A stretch of DNA of 6,492 bases, taken from positions 1 to 6,492 of the forward strand of contig CAJUBQ010000157.1 in the NCBI GenBank assembly GCA_910584595.1, given 5' to 3'. The stretch comes from an uncultured Eubacterium sp. GTDB lineage: Bacteria > Bacillota > Clostridia > Lachnospirales > Lachnospiraceae. Positions 1 to 4,721 of this stretch are shown here, in pieces. Every line of letters begins with the position of its first letter. Within the stretch, counting starts at the first letter, position 1. The notes under the pieces were generated by a model. That model had not been told where the DNA came from. It saw only the letters and a program-made list of their open reading frames with translations, and did no database searches. The position numbers and the translations under genes were made by a program.

Positions 1-55
1 CTATTGACTTATCTTATATCAGATTTTGGGTTTACACAAAACTTGAAACTCTCTC
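1..55. mobile_element. Probable terminal end of an IS256-family insertion sequence (partial)
   Basis: Read on the minus strand from 55 to 28, the sequence begins GAGAGAGTTTCAAG and continues into TTGTGTAAA. The remembered IS256 terminal repeat begins GATAAAGT and also carries TTGTGTAAA at positions 17-25 from its tip. Here that block falls at exactly the same distance, so position 55 would be the outer tip and the element would extend left out of the window. No transposase can be confirmed: positions 1-27 are too short to judge. If this is right, bases 56-63/64 would be one copy of the 8-9 bp target duplication. The match is partial, so a remnant or chance similarity is possible. Confidence 0.4.
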
Positions 56-120
56 ACAGATGTACCCATGGATATATATTCTGATTATGGAACAAAAATA
101 GTGACCCTTGCTTCGTTCGT

Positions 121-175
121 GGAAAAGCTAATATTTATATGGCTGATTGGTTCTTAAAGTGAAAATTAGCTTTCC
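121..175. repeat. Imperfect inverted repeat, long loop
   Basis: GGAAAAGCTAAT at 121-132 pairs with ATTAGCTTTCC at 165-175, with one bulged A and a loop of about 32 nt. There is no T-run after the right arm, so it does not look like an intrinsic terminator. It could be a protein-binding site, part of an attachment or excision site, or the remains of a removed element. The function is unknown. Confidence 0.4.
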
Positions 176-210
176 ATAGTTGGAGACTATAAGGTGCATC
201 TGTCTCTCTC

Positions 211-245
211 GCATGGGGATTTCTTTCTTTCATTTTACAGGAGGT
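211..245 (+). promoter_or_regulatory. Half copy of the hairpin leader with orphan ribosome binding site
   Basis: GCATGGGGATTTCT at 211-224, followed by CATTTTACAGGAGG at 231-244, matches the right arm and downstream part of the leader at 1714-1742 (CACAGGGATTTCT, then CATTTACAGGAGG). The left arm that should read about GATCCYTGTGCC is absent just upstream, so the hairpin cannot form. AGGAGGTG at 239-246 is an excellent Shine-Dalgarno sequence, but no ATG, GTG or TTG within normal spacing opens more than a trivial frame. This appears to be a leader that lost both its left arm and its gene by recombination. Confidence 0.5.
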
Positions 246-317
246 GCGTTCTGGGAATTTCTTGGTCAGTACTTTAAAGAAATTTTGTTGTCAATGGTAA
301 GGGCTCTCGCTTACTAA
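213..317 (+). CDS. Possible 34-aa amphipathic small protein (doubtful)
   Basis: An ATG frame of 34 codons ends at TAA 315-317. Its second half (FWEFLGQYFKEILLSMVRAL) has polar residues spaced as in an amphipathic helix, which is unusual for a chance frame. Against it, the only upstream purine-rich stretch (AAGGTG, 191-196) is 16 nt from the ATG, and the strong AGGAGG lies inside the frame. The frame also starts inside the leader-derived sequence. It may be the tail of a truncated small membrane-active peptide gene fused to the leader, or simply chance. No family is recognised. Confidence 0.2.
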   Translation: MGISFFHFTGGAFWEFLGQYFKEILLSMVRALAY

Positions 318-341
318 CGAATTTACTCATTGATACTATAT

Positions 342-1487
342 TTAGTCTCCGATTTTCTCTTTTAGAAGCTCTGGGGTAATATTTTCCCAATAATTTATAT
401 ATACAAGTTTTATATTATTTTGTACACTTAATTTTCTTTTTAACTCATCTCTCTTTTTCTGTTTTTCAAATGCTTCTTCACCACCAAATATTTCAACAGG
501 TTCAAAGTGTTGCTTGCCTTGATATTCAATGGCTACTCGCTTTTTGGCAATATAAACATCATATGAGAGTTGACTATTTGCAACCTTTAAATATTCTGGG
601 CGATATTGATAGAAAACAGTGTATTTGGGGTAGAGCTGCTTTGCCAATTCATATACTAATTGTTCTGATTTCCATTTGTTTTCTGGAATGACATATTCAT
701 ATTTATCGACGTCCACATATCGTCCTTTTTTAATATCTTCAATTATAGAACCATCGGAATATTGGTTGTACCCTTTTATATATGCATTAATCCAGAAGAA
801 GGTCATACCCTTTTCCTCAAAACCTAGCTTACCACCACCCAAATTCTTTTTGCGCCACGATGTGTCAGTTTTTGATGAAACACGATCAAGCATTATTTGA
901 ATAATTGTTTGGTCTAAAACAAAAGAATATTTGGTAGTTGATGAAGAAACATATTTTTTACTATTGTCTTTAATATAGTGTGTAGACAATATACAAGCCA
1001 TCATAAGTTCATTGCCAATATCTAAGACTTTTTGGGGAGTTTGCTTGGCGTTTGTTTGACAAACAGCGTAGCCAGTTTTTTCACTTTCTGTTAATTCAAA
1101 AACTATGTAGGGAACTTGCTTACCCTCCCATTTTTTGTATCTATCTTGAATATTTAGCTGGGGTAATTGCTGATTAACATATTCAAATCTGCTTTTGATA
1201 AAAGGACTGGATTCACCTAAATATCCATAGAATTGCAAAAGCTGTACCAAAGGCCAATCTTTTTGCAGGAATTTTTTTATATTTAAATCGTTGTTACCGT
1301 CATCAAAGATTTCTTCTATAACAATTCTGTTGCTATTACTACCATCAGTGTATATGAATTCGATGGCAAAATCTTCTATTAAATATACTCTTTCGTATTC
1401 TTTAATAGAGTATGTTGTATAAGTATAATCAGAGATATATTTTTCAAAATATTGTATAAAGTCTAAGTATTTATTATTTTCATTCAT
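342..1487 (-). CDS. Uncharacterised two-part protein with C-terminal PD-(D/E)XK-type nuclease domain
   Basis: This 381-residue protein is predicted to cut nucleic acid, but its target is unknown. The C-terminal part (about 270-375) has the pattern of a small restriction-type nuclease fold: Glu275 in a helix, Asp310 in SYDVYI, then Glu321 and Gln323 in IEYQGKQHF. A GGEEAF segment and a charged helix with Arg346-Asp347 follow, then a closing beta strand (IKLVYI). The D-x10-ExQ spacing suits a metal-dependent nuclease of the PD-(D/E)XK superfamily with Gln in place of the usual Lys. Residues 1-265 match nothing I recognise and contain no membrane segment. The start ATG (1485-1487) has GAGGG eight bases upstream and a near-consensus promoter. 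It is the only leftward gene and is visibly more AT-rich than its neighbours, suggesting acquired cargo such as a defence, restriction or homing-type enzyme. The nuclease fold is fairly sure; the biological role is not known. Confidence 0.8.
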   Translation of the reverse strand: MNENNKYLDFIQYFEKYISDYTYTTYSIKEYERVYLIEDFAIEFIYTDGSNSNRIVIEEIFDDGNNDLNIKKFLQKDWPLVQLLQFYGYLGESSPFIKSRFEYVNQQLPQLNIQDRYKKWEGKQVPYIVFELTESEKTGYAVCQTNAKQTPQKVLDIGNELMMACILSTHYIKDNSKKYVSSSTTKYSFVLDQTIIQIMLDRVSSKTDTSWRKKNLGGGKLGFEEKGMTFFWINAYIKGYNQYSDGSIIEDIKKGRYVDVDKYEYVIPENKWKSEQLVYELAKQLYPKYTVFYQYRPEYLKVANSQLSYDVYIAKKRVAIEYQGKQHFEPVEIFGGEEAFEKQKKRDELKRKLSVQNNIKLVYINYWENITPELLKEKIGD

Positions 1488-1509
1488 TTTCTTGTCCCTC
1501 TTTACGATA

Positions 1510-1538
1510 ATTATAATATATTTTCAGTAGGATTACAA
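1510..1538 (-). promoter_or_regulatory. Sigma-A-type promoter of the nuclease gene
   Basis: On the minus strand, a -35 of TTGTAA (1533-1538), a 17-bp spacer and a perfect -10 TATAAT (1510-1515) are followed by a predicted start near 1503. The ribosome binding site GAGGG lies at 1496-1500 and the ATG at 1485-1487, so the leader would be only about 16 nt. The spacing is ideal. This gives the gene its own vegetative promoter, independent of the rightward genes. Confidence 0.6.
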
Positions 1539-1660
1539 TTCAATAGATATACCAATAGAAGCAAATAAGTTTACTCGCTATTTTCTATTTTTCACATAAG
1601 CAGAAGATATATTCTTTGGTAAATACATTAACGTTATATGGTAAAACATATGAGGTGTCT

Positions 1661-1691
1661 TTGCAAATATATATTCTTATCATGATACTAT
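1661..1691 (+). promoter_or_regulatory. Candidate promoter before the hairpin leader
   Basis: TTGCAA at 1661-1666 and an extended -10 (TGATACTAT, hexamer TACTAT at 1686-1691) lie 19 bp apart, which is slightly long. Transcription would start at about 1698, putting the hairpin at 1696-1725 at the very 5' end of the RNA. The region is AT-rich, so this could be fortuitous. Confidence 0.3.
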
Positions 1692-1695
1692 TAGC

Positions 1696-1742
1696 GATCC
1701 TTGTGCCGTTTGTGGCACAGGGATTTCTGCATTTACAGGAGG
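1696..1742 (+). promoter_or_regulatory. Hairpin leader, copy 1, with ribosome binding site
   Basis: GATCCTTGTGCC (1696-1707) pairs with GGCACAGGGATT (1714-1725) through a 6-nt loop, giving about 12 bp with two G-U pairs. ATTTCT follows, then AGGAGG at 1737-1742, ten bases before the ATG at 1753. A second full copy lies at 3968-3996 and a half copy at 211-245. The stem close to the Shine-Dalgarno sequence could act as an attenuator, a 5' stabiliser or a translational control site. The T-run here is weak for a terminator. Confidence 0.6.
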
Positions 1743-1752
1743 ATTTCATAGA

Positions 1753-2040
1753 ATGGAAAAACAAATGATGACAGAAAAATTATGTAAGGAGGAACAAAGT
1801 ACGGACGAATCAGCAATCCTGCATTTGAAACACTTAGGCAGGGATTCGTGGGACAGACCAGTGTATATGGATGACGAGGGGGTCATCTGGAAGGATGTGG
1901 AGCCGAGGGCAGGTATGAAAGCTTGTTTGTGTACATCAGTCGGTAATGAATTTGACGGAGAGCCGGATACAGGAATGGAATATTTTAAGAAATATCAAGG
2001 TGTTTCGGTTGCATTCATACCTGTGAGGGATGTATGGTAA
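1753..2040 (+). CDS. Conserved small protein of clostridial mobile elements (hypothetical)
   Basis: This 95-residue acidic protein has no membrane segment, signal peptide or recognisable catalytic motif. The conserved-looking core runs from about residue 28: LGRDSWDRPVY, then WKDVEPRAG (46-54), LCTS (59-62), NEFDGEPDT (65-73) and a final VAFIPVRDVW. Proteins with this DSWDRPVY...WKD...EFDGEPD pattern are, from memory, frequent in plasmids and integrative elements of Clostridia, without an assigned function. The start at 1753 is chosen because AGGAGG sits ten bases upstream; the ATGs at 1765 and 1768 would be too far away. It is the first rightward gene after the nuclease and is preceded by hairpin leader copy 1, so RNA-level control is likely. 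I would not assign a function. Confidence 0.8.
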   Translation: MEKQMMTEKLCKEEQSTDESAILHLKHLGRDSWDRPVYMDDEGVIWKDVEPRAGMKACLCTSVGNEFDGEPDTGMEYFKKYQGVSVAFIPVRDVW

Positions 2041-2157
2041 ATGCTTTGTAAAGAAGTATGAGACAGATTACACAAAGAGGATGTTTTTGCTCATAGAAGT
2101 ATTATCTCTATTTAAGCAGATGGATTCAAGATTGGAGACGAAAGAGAGGATCGTATC

Positions 2158-2415
2158 ATGGCAGAGAAAAAGAATGGAAACAGTAACCCATTTGCAGGAT
2201 GTACAATCGCAGCGACAGGGAAACTTGAAAATTTCACCCGTAACGATATCAACAGCAGGATTGAAAGTCTTGGCGGTATAGCGGCAAATTCTGTCACCCG
2301 TAAGACGGATTATCTGATCTGTGGGGATAAGCCGGGAAGCAAGTTAGTGAAAGCAAGGGAACTTGGGATTACTGTATTGACGGAACAGGAGTTCCTTAAG
2401 ATGATACCAGCGTAA
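2158..2415 (+). CDS. Stand-alone BRCT domain protein
   Basis: This 85-residue protein is almost entirely one BRCT domain of the type that ends NAD-dependent DNA ligase (LigA). Signs are FAGCTIAATGKLENFTR (12-28), the Gly39-Gly40 turn before the second strand, NSVTRKTDYLICGD (44-57), the PGSKLVKARELGI segment (59-71) and a closing VLTEQEFLKMI helix. The usual C-terminal Trp is replaced by Phe79. There is no ligase catalytic part, and the charged N-terminus (residues 1-10) is too short for another domain. BRCT domains bind DNA ends, nicked DNA or phosphoprotein partners, so a DNA-binding or adaptor role is inferred. GAGAGG lies about seven bases before the ATG. The gene ends 21 bp before the ParM-like gene, so the two are probably co-transcribed. 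Confidence 0.88.
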   Translation: MAEKKNGNSNPFAGCTIAATGKLENFTRNDINSRIESLGGIAANSVTRKTDYLICGDKPGSKLVKARELGITVLTEQEFLKMIPA

Positions 2416-2436
2416 AGGAAGGAGTGCATAAGAAAG

Positions 2437-3357
2437 ATGATCAAACTGGATGATGAAAAATATATTATAGGTTTCGATGATGGTTACCAGTTGGGAAAGA
2501 CAGCAAACTTCATATTTGACAATGGTGTACATAGACTTGGAGCCGTTGAACCAACATTGAAAGAAAATTCCCTATTTTACGATGGGGAATTTTTTAAGGT
2601 AGGAGAGGGAAGGTCAGCAATCACAGAGGATAAAATATCGGATGATTCAGCAAGGCTCCGTACAATGGCGGGTATCGCGATGGAACTTCGGAAAGCAAGA
2701 GTCCATAAAGCAGATATCATACTTGCAGTGGGATTGCCATTTTCCAATTATGGAAGGGATAAGCTAAAATTGATCGATTACTATGATCAGCAGAATACGT
2801 TGGAATTTTCCTATGAGGGAGAAGAATATTCTGTAACGATTGTAAAAGTGATCGTATGTCCACAGTGTTATTCCGCGATAGCTTCAAGGCTTGGTAATAT
2901 GAAAGACGATTACCTGATCGTAGATATTGGAAGTAAGACTACGGATGTTGTCTATGTGCGGAATGGGCTTCCGATTGAGAGCAAGTCTATCACGATTGAA
3001 AAGGCTATGGTCAAATGGATTAAAGAAATCCAACGGGATATGAAAATACAGACAGGGAAGGATATCCCGGAACATGAGATCATGAAGGTCATGTTAAAAG
3101 AAGGAAGTAATCTGCCAACAGTCTACGCAGAGTTAATCCATGGAATGATGCGGGAAAAAATACATTCTCTGGAACTGGAGCTTTCTGAACGAGGTTACAG
3201 TCTTGACTATATCAACATCATTTATGTGGGCGGCGGTGCGCTGATGGCACGTGAACATGCAGGAAAATTCAGGAATCATACCGCTTACGACTGTGATTTG
3301 TGCGCCAATGCAAAAGGGTATGAATTTCTTGCAGGGCAGATGCTGGAGAGAAGGTGA
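2437..3357 (+). CDS. parM: ParM/StbA-like actin-family plasmid segregation ATPase
   Basis: This 306-residue protein has the actin/Hsp70 nucleotide-binding signatures in order. Phosphate-1 is IIGFDDGYQLGKTAN (10-24), phosphate-2 is LIVDIGSKTTDVVYV (160-174) and the adenosine motif is IIYVGGGALM (261-270), followed by the NAKGYEFLAG tail (291-300) typical of ParM/StbA proteins. Such proteins form ATP-driven filaments that push plasmid copies apart, with a ParR adaptor joining the filament to centromere DNA. The length is close to the family norm (about 320). AAGGAAGGAG lies upstream with a long spacing of about 12 nt to the ATG; no better in-frame start exists. The next gene starts four bases after the stop, a typical parM-parR arrangement. 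It could equally be called an Alp-type actin-like protein. The filament role in this element is inferred from family and context. Confidence 0.9.
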   Translation: MIKLDDEKYIIGFDDGYQLGKTANFIFDNGVHRLGAVEPTLKENSLFYDGEFFKVGEGRSAITEDKISDDSARLRTMAGIAMELRKARVHKADIILAVGLPFSNYGRDKLKLIDYYDQQNTLEFSYEGEEYSVTIVKVIVCPQCYSAIASRLGNMKDDYLIVDIGSKTTDVVYVRNGLPIESKSITIEKAMVKWIKEIQRDMKIQTGKDIPEHEIMKVMLKEGSNLPTVYAELIHGMMREKIHSLELELSERGYSLDYINIIYVGGGALMAREHAGKFRNHTAYDCDLCANAKGYEFLAGQMLERR

Positions 3358-3361
3358 ACTG

Positions 3362-3736
3362 ATGGCTGGACAACAAAAAGCGATATTCCTTCGCTTTAAT
3401 ATGGAAGATGAAGCGGATAGCAGCCTGTACATGAAACTGGCAGAAGCAGCGGGTTCTGTGTCACTTACTTCCTATGTGAAGAGGGTTTTGGAGGAATATC
3501 TCAGCATACAAATAGAGATGGCGGAGCGTCAGCAGTTCCATGAACATATGCTTGTAACAGTGCGGGAAGAGATACAGGAACAGGGGATGAAGTTGGTAGG
3601 AGCATTGTTAGCGGGGATAGGAACTGTGAGTGTTCCTGTAAAACAGAAAGAAGCTGTAGAGAGGGGAACAGAACTTCCAGATTCATGTGAGAAATTACCC
3701 GATGAACTTAGCAGTGTTCTTGATCTTATCAGTTAG
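3362..3736 (+). CDS. parR: ParR-like ribbon-helix-helix DNA-binding adaptor
   Basis: This 124-residue protein is the expected partner of the preceding actin-like ATPase. Residues 6-13 (KAIFLRFN) form the beta strand, followed by helices at about 18-30 and 35-50 (LTSYVKRVLEEYLSIQ), the ribbon-helix-helix pattern. A charged helical segment (about 51-75) and a loosely ordered acidic tail ending DELSSVLDLIS follow. In ParMRC systems the RHH part binds centromere repeats and often represses the operon, while the C-terminal tail contacts ParM. Those roles are inferred here. The start at 3362 is chosen because AAGGTG (3351-3356), inside the end of the upstream gene, is five bases away and the upstream stop is four bases away. 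This implies translational coupling. An in-frame ATG at 3251 would overlap parM by over 100 bases and is unlikely. Sequence similarity to characterised ParR proteins cannot be judged by eye. Confidence 0.75.
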   Translation: MAGQQKAIFLRFNMEDEADSSLYMKLAEAAGSVSLTSYVKRVLEEYLSIQIEMAERQQFHEHMLVTVREEIQEQGMKLVGALLAGIGTVSVPVKQKEAVERGTELPDSCEKLPDELSSVLDLIS

Positions 3737-3967
3737 AAAATATTTTAATCTAGCGCATGGTGAATGTTATGACACCAGTGCTTCTTATCAGAAAATTTGT
3801 TGCAGATATGTTAGGATGTGCAAGTAATCAGCTACACATCAAGTGTTCTTTAATGAAATGAAGAATTATAATTAGCATATCTGCAATCAAATGTAACAGA
3901 TATGCTGTATTTGGGGCATGTTGTATTACCTTGATTTGAATGAGAAATTTAACAAGATGAATATTTT
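3737..3967. other. Gene-free structured region downstream of parR
   Basis: No gene is seen on either strand in this stretch, which together with the following leader spans 306 bases. It holds three copies of a 10-bp element (see 3800-3906) and a small nested inverted repeat GATGTG/CACATC (3815-3820 with 3835-3840). No intrinsic terminator with a T-run follows parR directly. Confidence 0.6.
3800..3906. repeat. Three copies of CAGATATGC-type element in alternating orientation
   Basis: TTGCAGATATG at 3800-3810 is the exact reverse complement of CATATCTGCAA at 3876-3886. AGCATATCTG at 3874-3883 is also the exact reverse complement of CAGATATGCT at 3897-3906, with a 13-nt loop. The middle copy can therefore pair with either flank but not both. 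Without a T-run after the right hairpin, an intrinsic terminator is unlikely. Iterated binding sites for the neighbouring RHH protein (a candidate centromere or operator) or an RNA switch are the two readings. Confidence 0.5.
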
Positions 3968-4000
3968 GATCCCTGTGCCATGATGGTATGGGGATTTTTT
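3968..4000 (+). terminator. Hairpin leader, copy 2, terminator/attenuator-like
   Basis: GATCCCTGTGCC (3968-3979) pairs with GGTATGGGGATT (3985-3996) through a 5-nt loop. The stem of about 12 bp includes several G-U pairs and runs into six T residues (3995-4000), the form of an intrinsic terminator. It sits 43 bases before the ATG at 4043 and matches copy 1 at 1696-1725. Every stem difference between the two copies keeps pairing possible. It could end read-through from parR, or attenuate the small operon downstream. Confidence 0.6.
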
Positions 4001-4042
4001 ATTGCCCGTCCCGGAGGTGACGAGGACAGTTTGGAGGAAGAT

Positions 4043-4216
4043 ATGGCAAAAGATATAACGGAAAGAGTCAGGAAAGCCCAGGACAAGGTACTAGAACATC
4101 TGGATTATGTTCTGGAAACCGTCCCTACACCGGATTTTGTTGAGATCGTTGGGCGTGTTGGCGGTGATGTGGTCACTTACAGGGTGTGTAATGACGGCTC
4201 TGTATATGAGAAATGA
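4043..4216 (+). CDS. Small conserved hypothetical protein, 57 aa
   Basis: This 57-residue protein has a charged N-terminal helix (KDITERVRKAQDKVLEHLDYV) and a short beta-rich end (VEIVGRVGGDVVTYRVCNDG). The pattern fits a compact soluble alpha-beta protein with no membrane segment. I have seen similar small proteins in clostridial integrative elements but cannot name a family or function. The start is set at 4043 because GGAGG (4033-4037) is five bases upstream. The longer in-frame reading from 3980 begins in the loop of the hairpin leader and is rejected. It is followed after 15 bases by the LPD28-like gene with its own ribosome binding site, so the two probably share a transcript controlled by leader copy 2. 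Confidence 0.75.
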   Translation: MAKDITERVRKAQDKVLEHLDYVLETVPTPDFVEIVGRVGGDVVTYRVCNDGSVYEK

Positions 4217-4231
4217 GCAGGGAGGTATCTT

Positions 4232-4507
4232 ATGATGAAGCTTGATTACAGGGCAGAGAAGTTTCAGAAAGTCAGTGTATGTAGCATCCCATGTGATTTC
4301 AGTGATATGCGTATAGATCGTAGTACAGTGCCGGGGGAGAGATATCAGTATGAAGTCGCAGGAGATGATGATAGTGGTGGTGATCCGGCAAGAGTACAGC
4401 GAGAGGTATTGGTCAATTTCTTTGGAACGCTGATCAGTGATGTACCGTTGCCTCTTGGATGTGATGGTGTATTGTGGCTACATGATAGGGATTATGTATA
4501 TCTGTAG
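4232..4507 (+). CDS. Probable LPD28-type (large polyvalent protein-associated) small protein
   Basis: This is a 91-residue soluble protein. The segment DMRIDRSTVPGERYQYEV (25-42), an acidic DDDSGGDPA stretch and VLVNFFGTLISDVPLPL (59-75) fit my memory of the LPD28 domain, which is found in mobile-element proteins of Firmicutes and in large polyvalent proteins. No biochemical function is established for it, and the assignment is by pattern, not a search. Tandem ATGs at 4232 and 4235 follow GGAGG (4221-4225), with spacings of six and nine bases. The first is used here and the second is equally possible. It lies 15 bases after the 57-aa gene and is the last gene before a 214-base structured gap. 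Stand-alone LPD-type genes usually mark accessory regions of conjugative elements. Confidence 0.7.
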   Translation: MMKLDYRAEKFQKVSVCSIPCDFSDMRIDRSTVPGERYQYEVAGDDDSGGDPARVQREVLVNFFGTLISDVPLPLGCDGVLWLHDRDYVYL

Positions 4508-4574
4508 AAATAGGGGACAGGCATGTTTTGATGTAAGCAGAAATACAATATCCATTTGTATAATTCACGGTGAA

Positions 4575-4615
4575 AAACTGCATACATATTATGCTCCATA
4601 AAGTGTATACAGTTT
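4575..4615. repeat. 12-bp imperfect inverted repeat
   Basis: AAACTGCATACA (4575-4586) and TGTATACAGTTT (4604-4615) are complementary at 11 of 12 positions around a 17-nt spacer. It lies in the gap after the LPD28-like gene and about 80-120 bases before the predicted promoter of the Mor-like gene. It could be a regulator-binding site or a weak RNA hairpin; there is no clean T-run after it. Confidence 0.4.
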
Positions 4616-4618
4616 ATG

Positions 4619-4640
4619 TGTTTTCAAAAGAAAACATTTT
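4619..4640 (+). terminator. Weak terminator-like hairpin
   Basis: TGTTTTC (4619-4625) pairs with GAAAACA (4630-4636) through an AAAA loop and is followed by TTTT (4637-4640). The stem is short and AT-rich, so it would be a poor terminator. Its place after the 4043-4507 gene pair makes transcript ending plausible. Confidence 0.3.
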
Positions 4641-4674
4641 ATAGTGAGCAAAAGTAATCGTTTTATGATTGGAT

Positions 4675-4699
4675 TTATGTCATAAGATACTGATATAAT
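4675..4699 (+). promoter_or_regulatory. Extended -10 promoter with overlapping palindrome before the Mor-like gene
   Basis: TGATATAAT contains a perfect -10 (TATAAT, 4694-4699) with the TG extension. No good -35 is present; the nearest, TTGGAT at 4669-4674, has a 19-bp spacer. The palindrome TTATG-T-CATAA (4675-4685) lies in the spacer, where a bound protein would block polymerase, so it is a candidate operator. Transcription would start near 4706, just before the ribosome binding site at 4710-4718. Confidence 0.45.
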
Positions 4700-4721
4700 T
4701 TGACAGATCGGAGGTGATAGG

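Larger units (their letters stand above)
56..341. other. Gene-free region between IS-like end and nuclease gene
   Basis: No convincing gene is seen on either strand. It contains an imperfect inverted repeat (121-132 with 165-175), the 3' half of a hairpin leader followed by a good but orphan Shine-Dalgarno sequence (211-245), and a 34-codon reading frame (213-317). It looks like a mosaic junction made of pieces of other modules. Confidence 0.5.

Noticed and set aside
470..900. Two rightward frames opposite the nuclease gene
   Set aside because: They are antisense shadows of a gene with a recognisable domain, with no start signals and no protein-like composition.
1618..1646. Palindrome TAACGTTA and the flanking repeated TGGTAAA upstream of the hairpin leader
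   Set aside because: The core is only 8 bp, its symmetry does not extend outward, and short AT-rich palindromes are common here.
2087..2115. Possible promoter before the BRCT gene (TTGCTC and a -10-like TATTTA)
   Set aside because: Both hexamers match poorly, so a separate promoter for the BRCT-parM-parR cluster cannot be supported.
2030..2281. Frame of 83 codons between the 95-aa gene and the BRCT gene
   Set aside because: It overlaps the clear BRCT gene by 124 bases in another frame, has no properly spaced ribosome binding site and encodes low-complexity, unfamiliar sequence.
3251..3361. N-terminal extension of the ParR-like protein from an ATG at 3251
   Set aside because: It would overlap parM by over 100 bases and put 37 unlikely residues before the RHH strand. 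The start at 3362 has a good ribosome binding site and a coupled position.
3980..4042. Longer N-terminus of the 57-aa protein starting at the ATG at 3980
   Set aside because: That ATG lies in the loop of hairpin leader copy 2 and has no ribosome binding site. The ATG at 4043 has GGAGG five bases upstream.
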